From positions 1-17,333 of the forward strand of contig JAEZCS010000034.1 of assembly GCA_023433445.1 (NCBI GenBank): a stretch of DNA of 17,333 nucleotides, written 5' to 3'. Below the pieces are notes generated by a model that had not been told where the DNA came from, searched no databases, and saw nothing but the letters and a program-made list of their open reading frames with translations. A program made the translations under genes and the position numbers. Positions within the stretch are counted from its first letter, which is position 1. Every line of letters starts with the position of its first letter. Origin of the DNA: Pseudomonadota bacterium (GTDB lineage: Bacteria > Pseudomonadota > Alphaproteobacteria > Sphingomonadales > Sphingomonadaceae). Shown in pieces: positions 1 to 6,993 of the stretch.

Positions 1-72
1 GATCAGCAACCGATCGCCGAAGCCGCCTGATCTGCGGCCTTCAGCCCACGCTTACTCATCGACCGCGGTGTC

Positions 73-570
73 GTGCCGATCGTCTTCATCGGCGACGAGA
101 CGTCGGAGAGCTTCTTCAAGATCAACAGCCAGTTCGCCGCCCGCCTCGGCACGGCGCTCGAACTCCCGCCGCTTAACGTGAAGAAGGCGTCGGATCGCAA
201 GCAGTTCATGGACTTCTGCAAGGAGTATGACCGCCAGCTCGTCGCCCGGGATGCTTCGCCTGTCCCGACCTGTCTCACCGACCACGCCGTCCTCACCGGA
301 TTGATCACCGCGTCTGGCGGTCACATCGGCCGCGCCGCCAGGCTCATCCAAGTCGCGATGCCCGCAGCGCTCGAGCGCGGCGCGGTCACGATGGAGGCCT
401 ACGACCTCAGCAACGCGGTTCGCGACTATGCCATCGACCTAGGCTGGATCGGCTACGATCCGTTCTCGGTGGTCGCCCCCGCGGTCACGATCACCGACGA
501 AGACGAGTCGGCGACGATCGAACAGGATCCCGCGGATGCTGCCGATGCGGAGTCCGTCGATGCGGAATGA
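73..570 (+). CDS. tniB: TniB-like transposition AAA ATPase, C-terminal remnant
   Basis: TniB/TnsC-type AAA+ ATPases couple target selection by TniQ to the transposase. The 165 visible residues match the C-terminal half of this family. They begin with the beta strand VPIVFIGDE, which follows Walker B and carries sensor-like residues. After that come LNVKKASDRKQF, the helical lid (ASGGHIGRAARLIQ) and a C-terminal tail ending AIDLGWIGYDPF. Walker A and Walker B are absent. Reading the same frame leftwards gives plausible TniB-like residues (RLLIDRGVVP) until a TGA at 28-30, so the gene looks interrupted and not merely cut by the window edge. GTG at 73 is the first start after that stop but falls inside the conserved core, so it is unlikely to be the native start. 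The gene overlaps the next one by 11 bases, as expected for translationally coupled tniB-tniQ. The family call is fairly firm. The broken state is an inference that a resequencing error could overturn. Confidence 0.7.
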   Translation: MPIVFIGDETSESFFKINSQFAARLGTALELPPLNVKKASDRKQFMDFCKEYDRQLVARDASPVPTCLTDHAVLTGLITASGGHIGRAARLIQVAMPAALERGAVTMEAYDLSNAVRDYAIDLGWIGYDPFSVVAPAVTITDEDESATIEQDPADAADAESVDAE

Positions 571-1174
571 GCTTCTCGACGGTCGCCGACTGCGCTTCCC
601 GGTGCGGATGGGTGACCGCGAGAGCATCCCTGGGACAATCGTGCGGGGCGTGCGTCAGCACGTCCTCGTCCGCACGGCCCCTGTGTTGGAGGCGGCGGGC
701 GTCAACCTCCGGCACGCCGGGCTGGCGCAGATCGCCAGCGCTGAGGAGTTGGAGCGGCTCGCCTTCGTGACGCGATGCCCTGCCAACGACTTCATCGCCA
801 GATCGGGTGAGCGCCTCGTCTCGCGCAACAATGACAGGTCTTACGAAGCCAGGTTCGGCCGTCTCGTCATCCCGCGGGTCTATCTGGAGTTCAACCGCCG
901 CCGCATCGGCCCGACCACCCTCGAAGGCGATGCCTACCACCGCGTCAGCTGGATGAATGCCCTGCTACCCTATTGTCCCGAGAGCCTCGAGCGGCTTGTG
1001 GACCACTGCGAACACTGTGGTGCCAAACTAGGCTGGTTGCACACAAGGGGCGTCGGCCAGTGCGACCATTGCTGCGAGCAGGTGAAGGCCTCGACGGAGC
1101 GGCCGCTTCCCGACATCTTGGCTGACGACTACCGCTTCTTCGCCCTGCTCTCGTCCCCAGCGCTTCAAGTGTAG
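560..1174 (+). CDS. tniQ: TniQ-like transposition protein, N-terminal part (frameshifted)
   Basis: TniQ/TnsD-type proteins recognise the target or bridge the target complex to TniB. The ATG at 560 lies 11 bases inside the preceding gene and starts MRNELLDGRR; an upstream in-frame ATG at 536 is less likely. The roughly 204 residues contain the N-terminal TniQ domain (RFPVRMGDRES, then RTAPVLEAAG). A zinc-finger-like region follows, with YCPES, CEHC, LGW, GVGQ and CDHC, and cysteine pairs spaced as in TniQ. The frame ends at 1174 just after a DDYRFFALLSS segment, far short of the family's usual length. The missing middle and C-terminal part is found immediately downstream in another frame. A doubled GT at 1169-1172 (GTGTAG) accounts for the change: with one GT removed, LQ runs on into VEEACAQLPRSL. 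I infer a single broken tniQ. Confidence 0.72.
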   Translation: MRNELLDGRRLRFPVRMGDRESIPGTIVRGVRQHVLVRTAPVLEAAGVNLRHAGLAQIASAEELERLAFVTRCPANDFIARSGERLVSRNNDRSYEARFGRLVIPRVYLEFNRRRIGPTTLEGDAYHRVSWMNALLPYCPESLERLVDHCEHCGAKLGWLHTRGVGQCDHCCEQVKASTERPLPDILADDYRFFALLSSPALQV

Positions 1175-1191
1175 AGGAGGCCTGCGCACAG

Positions 1192-2475
1192 TTGCCGCGA
1201 TCGCTGGCGAAGGTATCGCCCGGATCGCTCGTCCGTCTCGCACTCCTGCTCGGCGGACTTATTCAGCCCGAGCCGGTTGCGACCACCAGCCGCAATACCG
1301 TTCCGTCCTTGCCCGCGCCAATGCTGGCTGCAGTCGCGTCGTCGGGAACGGCGCTCCTGCGCTCGTGGCCCACCGGCTTCAGGTCATGGGTTGCTGACAA
1401 GCTCGAGGACCTGCGCGCATCGCCGGCAGATCTGACGGCGCTGCGGTCGAGGTTGAAGAGGTTCGCAGACAAGGCGACCGAGCCTGCGGACCTGGTCGAT
1501 GCAGTAGTCTCGGCATTGCCCGACCTGCACAGGCACGCCGCCCATGCCTTCGCGATTGACCGTCGATACTATCTATACAAAGATGTACAACGCGTGCTCG
1601 GCCTGTCCTCCCCCGCAATGGACGCTCTCAAAAGTTGGCCCGGCATCGAGTTCCTGAAGCTCAATGAGGCTGGAAAAGAGCAGGGCCAGTTCAACGTCGA
1701 ACAGATCGACAAGCTGCTGCCCGTCTTCCGTGAATCCGTCTTCATTAGCGGCTGCGCATCGGGGTTCGGCCTGCCGATCTATGCGATCGAGCAGCTATGC
1801 GCTGCCGAGGTTCTGGAATGGGAGGACCACGCCGCCCTCCTCGCCACCACGGCTGCCGCGAAGGTGCGGCGAGAGAGCGTAGGCCGCCTCGTTGAGGAGA
1901 TATCCGGAAAGGGCCGCCGGGACGAGATGCCCAGAGACTGCGTTTCCCTCGCCATCGCCACCAGGCGGATCGGCGGTCGGCTCAAGCCGTGGGCATCCAT
2001 CATCGATGCGCTCCGCAAAGGCCGGTTGTCGTTTTGGATGCCTGAAGGCAAACTTTTCATTCCCACCCTGCGGGTCCGGGCAAAGGATCTTACTGGCTTT
2101 CAGGCCATCGTAGATGCGGAGGCACCGGACGGAATGCCCGTCTTCACAACGGTCAGCCAGGAAGACGCGGCCGAAATCCTTAACCTCGCACCTAAGCGCG
2201 TCACGGCTCTTAGCCGGCAACTGGCCTTCCCGTTCGAGCGACAGGGGCATGGTCTGGCAGCGTCACGCGCGGCGGTGCTTGCCGCAGCGGCCGAGATCGC
2301 GTTCAATGCCGAGGTGGCGCTGCACGAGAATGTGCATCACCGTCAGGTGGACAACATCATGGTGGCACGCAGCATTGCGCCGCTCCTCTCCGGCTGGAGG
2401 CGGCGCGATCTGGTTCAGGATGGAATCATCCCGCCACCTCCGATCATTGTTCCCAAAAAACAGTCCAGCCGCTGA
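1192..2475 (+). CDS. tniQ: TniQ-like protein, middle and C-terminal part in a shifted frame
   Basis: This 427-codon frame has a TTG start 11 bases after a purine-rich AGGAGG (1175-1180), so it could in principle be translated alone. Its frame is open upstream to 1126, however, and its first residues (VEEACAQLPRSLAKVSPGSL) read as a natural continuation of the preceding TniQ fragment. The segment LLRSWPTGFRSWV resembles the WP-GF motif of the TniQ family. Further on are YYLYKDVQRVLGLS and WPGIEF, an HTH-like region, and a helix-rich tail (SQEDAAEILNLAPKRVTAL) that could be a second helix-turn-helix. The protein ends PPPIIVPKKQSSR. No stops interrupt it, so the damage to tniQ seems to be one recent event. 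Alternatively it is a separate DNA-binding partner of the transposition complex, which I think less likely. Confidence 0.62.
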   Translation: MPRSLAKVSPGSLVRLALLLGGLIQPEPVATTSRNTVPSLPAPMLAAVASSGTALLRSWPTGFRSWVADKLEDLRASPADLTALRSRLKRFADKATEPADLVDAVVSALPDLHRHAAHAFAIDRRYYLYKDVQRVLGLSSPAMDALKSWPGIEFLKLNEAGKEQGQFNVEQIDKLLPVFRESVFISGCASGFGLPIYAIEQLCAAEVLEWEDHAALLATTAAAKVRRESVGRLVEEISGKGRRDEMPRDCVSLAIATRRIGGRLKPWASIIDALRKGRLSFWMPEGKLFIPTLRVRAKDLTGFQAIVDAEAPDGMPVFTTVSQEDAAEILNLAPKRVTALSRQLAFPFERQGHGLAASRAAVLAAAAEIAFNAEVALHENVHHRQVDNIMVARSIAPLLSGWRRRDLVQDGIIPPPPIIVPKKQSSR

Positions 2476-2923
2476 CGTCCTCATATGGATGATAATAGTC
2501 GATTTCAGCTAGATATCATCCTCACGTGAACCACTCGCACCGCCCCAGAGATGATTGCCAATTTCGGCGCGAGGATCCGAGTGCGTCGGGTCATGCTCGC
2601 AATAACGCAAGCGGACGCACGCTCTTTGGGCGACAAATCTGACACTTGAGATTTCAGGTTTCTTGGCGTGTCACTCGAAAAATCCCCTCGGGCTGGCTAT
2701 AATCAAGATGCTGTTGAGGCGGTCAGCGGGCCTGAAACTATCAGTCAGAAACCACGGAAAACAGAGCCAATGACAAACTAAAGTTGTGCCAGCGTGAAAG
2801 TACCCGCTTAGCGAAGGTCTTGCGTGTCCGCAGGCCAGCTGAGCGCGCGTTCTAGCGTATTTCTAGCCGCTTTAGCTGCTAACGGCAGCGCCCGCGCCGC
2901 GAAGACGCAGGGTGCTGGCAGCG
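2476..2923 (+). other. Non-coding stretch right of the tni genes, with short repeats
   Basis: I see no convincing gene in these 448 bases. The stretch holds an 8-bp perfect inverted repeat GGATGATA/TATCATCC (2487-2494 and 2514-2521) and three copies of ATTTC(A/G)G (2502-2508, 2561-2567, 2651-2657). It also has a 6-bp inverted repeat TGACAC/GTGTCA (2640-2645 and 2668-2673). These could be transposase-binding sites or the element's end, but no target duplication was identified. Confidence 0.5.
2487..2521. repeat. 8-bp perfect inverted repeat after tniQ
   Basis: GGATGATA at 2487-2494 and TATCATCC at 2514-2521 form perfect arms. TAG/CTA inside them can extend the stem across small mismatches. 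It begins 12 bases after the tniQ stop, so it could act as a weak transcript end or a protein-binding site. No T-run follows, which argues against a standard intrinsic terminator. Confidence 0.5.
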
Positions 2924-3352
2924 TCAATTGAGCCCGTGGCGCGCAATGTCGGCTAGGACCGTCAGGATGAACCATAGGGTGAAAGCGAGCAGCCCCCCGT
3001 AACAAGAAGCGGCTAACCAAAACGAGATAGGTTCGTCTTTACGCGCGGCCTTTCCACCTCGCATTGGCATGACGCCACTTTTGAAGCCGATGAGCAGAAA
3101 GAACGCCATAAGCTGTGGGATCATCAGAAAAGCGGTCCCACCTACGAAAGCTCCAATTTCGCGTGGTAGCCACCAAGCAAAATCCAAGGTGCCGTAGCAA
3201 TGCAGAGCATCACCAGCAAAACCATCGATCGTTGCTTGCCTGTCTAATCCCACCGAAACATAGAAGCTTCTTAGGCCAGTGTTTACGGGTTCCGCTAGTG
3301 GTCGCTTGCAAGCCAGCGCTGACGGTCGCGCTCGCGGCATGCTAGCAGCCAC
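2924..3352 (-). CDS. Small membrane protein of unknown function
   Basis: I do not recognise this 142-codon ORF. The C-terminal half looks like a genuine membrane protein. It has a helix around AFVGGTAFLMIPQLM and the residues just after it, a short basic loop (MRGGKAARKDE), and a second long helix starting SFWLAASCYGG. It ends IARHGLN. The N-terminal 40 residues are arginine-rich and less protein-like. The start is uncertain: GTG at 3352, ATG at 3340 or a later codon are all possible, and none has a clear ribosome-binding site. It lies between the transposon remnant and mreB on the same strand as mreB, but 69 bases beyond the mreB stop, so it could be co-transcribed with mreB. No function can be assigned. 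Confidence 0.45.
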   Translation of the reverse strand: MAASMPRARPSALACKRPLAEPVNTGLRSFYVSVGLDRQATIDGFAGDALHCYGTLDFAWWLPREIGAFVGGTAFLMIPQLMAFFLLIGFKSGVMPMRGGKAARKDEPISFWLAASCYGGLLAFTLWFILTVLADIARHGLN

Positions 3353-3421
3353 GCGGGTTCACCGTCAGCGTGCATATGCGCCGCAACGGAATCAACGCCA
3401 TAAGCCTACCCGCTGGGCTCA

Positions 3422-4459
3422 TCAGGAAATGGTGAGAACACCCTGATAAGCATCATCTTCCAAAGCTTTCCCCGCGCCCATCGCCACGCACATCAGCGGC
3501 GTTTCGGCGATCTTTACCGGCAAGCCTGTTTCTTCCATGAGCGCCTCGTCCAGACGCCGCAGCAACGCCCCGCCGCCTGTCAGGGTGATGCCCTCCTCAA
3601 TAATGTCGGCCGCCAGTTCAGGCGCGGTCTGCTCCAGTGCGGTCCGCACTGCCATCTTGATCTGCCCTACCGGTTCAGCGAGCGCTTCGACGATCTCCGC
3701 TTCGCTGATCGTCATTTCAGCAGGCCGCCCATTCACCAAGTCGCGCCCCTTGACGATGAGCCGTCTTCCCTCACCATCGGGCAGCGTCGCCGCCCCGATT
3801 TCGCACTTCACCCTTTCGGAGGTCGCCTCACCGATCAACAGGTTGTGGTTGCGCCGGATATGCGACGCAATGGCGTCATCCATCCGGTCCCCACCCACGC
3901 GCGCAGAATTGCTATAGGCGATCCCGCGCAGGGACAGGACTGCAACTTCCGTAGTCCCGCCGCCAATGTCGACCACCATGGCACCGCGTGGCTCCGTAAC
4001 CGGCAAGCCCGCGCCAATCGCTGCCGCCATGGGCTCTTCGATCAATTGGACACGGGCAGCCCCCGCATTGGCGGCGGCGTCGCGTAATGCGCGTCGCTCA
4101 ACCATAGTCGAGCCCGAAGGCACGCATACCACCACCTCATGACGCCGTCCGAAACGGCTGCCGTTAAGCGCCTTGTCAATGAAGTGCTTGATCATCTGCT
4201 CGGCCACGTCGATATCGGCAATGACACCATCGCGAAGCGGCCGCATTGCCTGGATATTCGCTGGCGTCTTTCCCATCATCAGCTTGGCTTCATTACCCAC
4301 GACCTTCACGCGTCGAAAACCTTGCTGGGTTTCGATGGCGATGACGGACGGCTCATTAAGGACGATTCCGCGATCGCGGACATGAATGACGGTGTTCACC
4401 GTTCCAAGGTCGATGGCCATGTCAAATGCGGAGGACGAGAAGAACCGTGGTAATTTCAT
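3422..4459 (-). CDS. mreB: MreB-family actin-like cytoskeletal protein (orphan paralogue)
   Basis: MreB polymerises on the inner face of the cytoplasmic membrane and directs cell-wall synthesis in elongating cells. The 345 residues match the usual MreB length. Visible actin-fold motifs are phosphate-1 at D17 (DLGTVNT), RGIVLNEPSV, the connecting region RPLRDGVIADID, phosphate-2 at D164 (DIGGGTTEV) and the adenosine motif TGGGALLRRLDEAL. ATG at 4459 gives the start MKLPRFFSSSAFDMAIDLG, typical of MreB. A longer frame up to 4675 adds a low-quality arginine-rich leader and was not used. Several usually near-invariant positions differ from housekeeping MreB: DLGTVNTVIHV where DLGTANTLVYV is typical, and GNEAKLMMGKTP. 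There is no mreC or mreD nearby. It therefore looks like a second, specialised MreB. It is divergent from the polysaccharide genes and may share an intergenic control region with them. Its link to them is inferred only from position. Confidence 0.92.
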   Translation of the reverse strand: MKLPRFFSSSAFDMAIDLGTVNTVIHVRDRGIVLNEPSVIAIETQQGFRRVKVVGNEAKLMMGKTPANIQAMRPLRDGVIADIDVAEQMIKHFIDKALNGSRFGRRHEVVVCVPSGSTMVERRALRDAAANAGAARVQLIEEPMAAAIGAGLPVTEPRGAMVVDIGGGTTEVAVLSLRGIAYSNSARVGGDRMDDAIASHIRRNHNLLIGEATSERVKCEIGAATLPDGEGRRLIVKGRDLVNGRPAEMTISEAEIVEALAEPVGQIKMAVRTALEQTAPELAADIIEEGITLTGGGALLRRLDEALMEETGLPVKIAETPLMCVAMGAGKALEDDAYQGVLTIS

Positions 4460-4941
4460 CGAGGGGTGGCGATCTTTGCGGGAGGAATAGCTGGGGTCGG
4501 CCCTGCCTACGCCCCTGCGAGAGCAGAAGAGGCGTGCGACGACCTGTCCGGTTAGTGAGCCCAGCCGAATGACCGAGGCGGCTCTTCCCATCAAAAAGCC
4601 CCGCTCTCGAAATTGGGTAGCGGGGCCAGTTTGGGTCGCAATGCGGGCATATGCCTGCGCTGAACAATAGGTCACGCCGCTACATGGATTACAAGATGCA
4701 CAATTTTGATGCAGATAAAGATACAGGTTGCTGACCCGGACTTTGAGCAGGCGGCTGAATTAGGGTGAAACAACCCGCTAACTTGCGTTATTATTTTTTA
4801 GGGCAATGCCTGCCGCGCCCGCCGGGATCGGACCGATGCTCCATTGCCCGTTGAAAAAAGCCGGAAATTTTGAACGAAAGCCTTCTTATTTTCGCGGTTT
4901 TTCTTATATTCGAGAGGCGTGATTGCCCGGGGCCTCTGCAA
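4460..4941. promoter_or_regulatory. Divergent intergenic region between mreB and a small-protein gene
   Basis: This 482-base gap lies between the minus-strand mreB start and the plus-strand small-protein start. It should hold the mreB promoter and that of the first polysaccharide-side gene. I could not place a convincing -35/-10 pair for mreB. For the plus strand, TATATT at 4905-4910 is a possible -10, but the matching -35 is poor. The most notable content is an AT-rich patch (about 4784-4799) followed by a long inverted repeat at 4801-4849. The part nearest mreB (4460-4675) is open on the minus strand but does not look like protein. Confidence 0.45.
4801..4849. repeat. Nested inverted repeat with 8-bp perfect outer arms
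   Basis: GGGCAATG at 4801-4808 pairs perfectly with CATTGCCC at 4842-4849. Inside the loop are two further palindromes, CCCG-C-CGGG (4818-4826) and ATCGG-A-CCGAT (4827-4837). The arrangement can fold as a branched structure in DNA or RNA. It lies about 90 bases before the small-protein start at 4942, within the shared upstream region of mreB. No U-run follows on either strand, so it is not a simple terminator. Its role is unknown. Confidence 0.6.
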
Positions 4942-5169
4942 ATGATCGACTTGTCACCTCAACCTCAGGATAAGACAGCTGAAACGACGAAGCTGTCCGC
5001 CGCGCCCCGGCACGATCCTGCCACGAAGGCCCCCGTTTCAAAGCGGCATCACTTCTCGCTCTTCACATATGAGACTGCCGAAGCGGGTGTGCAGCTATTT
5101 TCCCGCTGGGCCGGTCCATCGATACTGTTCGCCACGCTGGGGCTGCTGGGCTGGTGGTTCTTAAGCTGA
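4942..5169 (+). CDS. Small single-helix membrane protein, SRWAG type (copy 1)
   Basis: This 75-residue protein has a polar, disordered N-terminus (MIDLSPQPQDKTAETTK) and a basic stretch (KRHHFS). It ends with GVQLFSRWAG followed directly by one hydrophobic helix and a WWFLS end. The same layout recurs in the gene at 6994: the last 27 residues align without gaps with 10 identities, including GxxxxSRWAG, a later A, G and W, and the final serine. The ATG at 4942 was preferred to the TTG at 4870 because the resulting MIDLSP start parallels the MTDDPTP start of the second copy. No strong ribosome-binding site is visible. The likely location is the inner membrane, tail-anchored with the N-terminus in the cytoplasm, which is inferred from the basic residues before the helix. 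I recognise no family. Position suggests a partner of the polysaccharide initiation or assembly machinery. Confidence 0.7.
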   Translation: MIDLSPQPQDKTAETTKLSAAPRHDPATKAPVSKRHHFSLFTYETAEAGVQLFSRWAGPSILFATLGLLGWWFLS

Positions 5170-5459
5170 TTCGCAGTTTGTCTACTCTGATTCGCGCAAG
5201 TTGCTCCATTCTGTAGTTAAATTTCGCTTGCACATTTCGGCCATGGAGAATCGGGTCGTCGTGGAAGTCGGGCGGCATATCCGCCGAGCCCAACGGATCA
5301 TCGGAAAAGTGCTTCCAAGCGTCCCACGCCTGATTGCCAGCCCCAAACATTTATGTCCTGCTGCTCCGCAACATAATCTCAAGGCAGCGGATGTCTGATG
5401 CAAGCAAGTTGTCCTTCGCGACGGCCTGCAATTGACGTCAGGACAAAAAAGGGTTGCAG
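5170..5459 (+). promoter_or_regulatory. Upstream region of the sugar-phosphate transferase gene
   Basis: This 290-base gap holds no convincing gene; short ORFs on both strands lack ribosome-binding sites and recognisable domains. Two features stand out. A perfect 8-bp palindrome TGACGTCA lies at 5433-5440. The sequence AAAGGGTTGCA lies at 5448-5458, directly before the ATG, and recurs before the operon gene at 7422. TTGCACATTT at 5228-5237 also recurs at 7414-7423. A promoter is expected here but I could not place one confidently. Confidence 0.35.
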
Positions 5460-6851
5460 ATGTCGAAAATCGATCTGGCGATCGAGGGTTTCCCTAGTCG
5501 TCAGCCTACAACAGCCGCCATCCAGCGGAATGTAAGGCTTTGGCTGTGTCTATTGCTGGCAGCTGCCGATATGGCAGCGCTAGCGATTGGCTTTGTCCTT
5601 GGACTCCGTGCATCAGGAATGCCGCTGGTGTTCGCCGACCTATGGCAACCGCTTGGCGGTGGAATGATTGTCTACGGCATCGTCGCTTTTCACAATCAAG
5701 CGTTCAATCCCATCTGCCTTACGCAATTGACGCCAAGCTTGCGCAACGCGGCGCTGGCACTATCCGGGACTTTGCTGATCTTTCTCCTGACGCTGTTCTC
5801 TCTCAAGGCGACAGGGGATCTTTCACGTCTTGGCCTTTCATCCGGCATTATCTGCAGCGCGACTCTACTGGTCGTACAACGACTTTTCATTGTGCGGACC
5901 GTGCGCCGTAATTTCAGCGATAACTTGTTTGCTCAGTTGATGATCATTGATGGCGGCACGATTCCAGATGACGTCAACGGGATGGTGATCGTTGATGCGC
6001 AAGCTGCTGGCATTAGGGCTGATCTGGACGATCCGTACATGCTGCATCGGCTGGGTACCCTGCTACGCGATTTTGATCGTGTGGTGATATCCTGCCCCAG
6101 CGATCGCAAGACCGACTGGGCACAAATGCTCAAGGGCGGCAACATCCTGGGCGAAATCATCGTGCCCGAGCTGGACTCGATGGCGCCTTTGGCCGTGCAG
6201 AATTACCGTGGCGTCTCAACACTTGTGGTTTCGCGCGGGCCGCTCAACCTCGCCAATCGAGCGCAGAAGCGACTTTTAGACATCGCCATCACCGTCCCAC
6301 TGCTGATTGCCTTGTCGCCGTTGATGATCGCTGTGGCGATCGCCATCCGGCTCGACTCTCCCGGCCCTGTCTTTTTCAGGCAAGAGCGCATCGGCCGCGG
6401 AAATCGGCTGTTCCATATTTTGAAGTTCCGCAGCATGCGGGTGGAGCAATGCGATGCTGCTGGTGCGGCATCCACGCGTCGCGACGATGATCGTATCACG
6501 CGAGTAGGTGCATTCATCCGCAAGACGAGCATCGATGAACTGCCGCAGCTGATCAATGTGCTTCTGGGCGAAATGAGCTTGGTCGGGCCGCGTCCCCATG
6601 CATTGGGATCAACGGCGGAGGAACAGCTGTTCTGGCAGGTCGACCGCCAATATTGGCATCGGCATGCCTCTAAGCCTGGGATCACGGGATTGGCTCAAAT
6701 CCGCGGATTCCGCGGCGCGACGGAGACACGTCGTGACATCCTTAACCGCGTAGAGGCGGACCTTGAATATCTTCATGGCTGGAGCCTGATGCGCGATATC
6801 GCCATCTTGATCGGGACATTCAACGTGTTGGTGCATCGCAACGCCTACTGA
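5460..6851 (+). CDS. Polyisoprenyl-phosphate sugar-1-phosphate transferase (WcaJ/GumD/SpsB-like)
   Basis: This family moves a hexose-1-phosphate (often glucose or galactose) from a UDP-sugar to undecaprenyl phosphate, the first step of Wzy-type exopolysaccharide assembly at the inner membrane. The 463 residues have the long two-part architecture. The N-terminal half has about four membrane helices (first near residues 28-49) and a Rossmann-like CoA-binding-like region. From about residue 268 comes the bacterial sugar transferase domain, with RLLDIAIT, a membrane-inserted helix, SPGPVFFRQERIGRG, KFRSM (about 321-325), DELPQLINVLLGEMSLVGPRP and PGITGLAQIRGFRG. All hallmark segments are present. 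ATG at 5460 follows AAAGGG with good spacing; TTG at 5454 is in frame but inferior. Length and layout resemble the GelB/SpsB initiators of sphingan loci and GumD. Which sugar is used cannot be told. The gene lies between two related small-protein genes and 570 bases ahead of the main operon. Confidence 0.92.
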   Translation: MSKIDLAIEGFPSRQPTTAAIQRNVRLWLCLLLAAADMAALAIGFVLGLRASGMPLVFADLWQPLGGGMIVYGIVAFHNQAFNPICLTQLTPSLRNAALALSGTLLIFLLTLFSLKATGDLSRLGLSSGIICSATLLVVQRLFIVRTVRRNFSDNLFAQLMIIDGGTIPDDVNGMVIVDAQAAGIRADLDDPYMLHRLGTLLRDFDRVVISCPSDRKTDWAQMLKGGNILGEIIVPELDSMAPLAVQNYRGVSTLVVSRGPLNLANRAQKRLLDIAITVPLLIALSPLMIAVAIAIRLDSPGPVFFRQERIGRGNRLFHILKFRSMRVEQCDAAGAASTRRDDDRITRVGAFIRKTSIDELPQLINVLLGEMSLVGPRPHALGSTAEEQLFWQVDRQYWHRHASKPGITGLAQIRGFRGATETRRDILNRVEADLEYLHGWSLMRDIAILIGTFNVLVHRNAY

Positions 6852-6874
6852 TCCTTCGGCTCCAGGAGTGATGC

Positions 6875-6899
6875 GTGGCTGCGCCACTTCTTTGATTTT
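6875..6899 (+). terminator. Possible weak intrinsic terminator after the transferase gene
   Basis: GTGGC (6875-6879), a three-base loop TGC and GCCAC (6883-6887) form a perfect 5-bp stem. It is followed by the U-rich TTCTTTGATTTT and lies 24 bases after the stop. The stem is short, so termination would be partial. Confidence 0.4.
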
Positions 6900-6920
6900 G
6901 CGACGGAATGAGGCGAACCT

Positions 6921-6949
6921 AATGGTCGCCCCAACCATTTGTTAACCAT
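6921..6949 (+). promoter_or_regulatory. Clustered ACCAT repeats before the second small-protein gene
   Basis: AACCAT occurs at 6933-6938 and again at 6944-6949, exactly 11 bases apart, and an inverted copy AATGGT lies at 6921-6926. Direct repeats one helical turn apart are typical of response-regulator or activator sites. A TATATC at 6959-6964 just downstream could be part of a promoter for the gene at 6994. Confidence 0.35.
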
Positions 6950-6993
6950 AGAATTGGATATATCCGTCATCTGAAACAGGGCGGACTTATCAA

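Larger units (their letters stand above)
1..2475 (+). mobile_element. Right-hand part of a decayed Tn7/Tn5053-like transposition module (tniB-tniQ)
   Basis: Two consecutive plus-strand genes encode a TniB-like ATPase C-terminus and a TniQ-like zinc-finger protein, the accessory pair of Tn5053/Tn402- and Tn7-like transposons. The TniA/TnsB transposase would lie left of the window and is not seen. Both genes carry apparent disruptions (an in-frame stop at 28-30 and a frame change near 1170), so the module is probably inactive. No terminal inverted repeat could be fixed with certainty. Candidate end sequences lie between 2487 and 2673. The right boundary given here is simply the end of the last recognisable tni frame. 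Confidence 0.6.

Noticed and set aside
1169..1192. Programmed frameshift in tniQ
   Set aside because: No slippery heptamer or pseudoknot is evident; a simple GT doubling explains the shift.
4460..4675. Longer N-terminus of MreB starting at 4675
   Set aside because: The extra residues are arginine-rich and unlike MreB, and the ATG at 4459 gives the usual family N-terminus and length.
5063..5403. Minus-strand ORFs between the first small-protein gene and the transferase
   Set aside because: Some acidic, tryptophan-containing segments looked faintly antitoxin-like, but there is no ribosome-binding site, no partner gene and overlap with the small-protein gene.
5433..5459. Sigma-54-type promoter before the transferase
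   Set aside because: The GGTTGCA resembles a -12 element but no TGGCAC-like -24 element lies at the right spacing.
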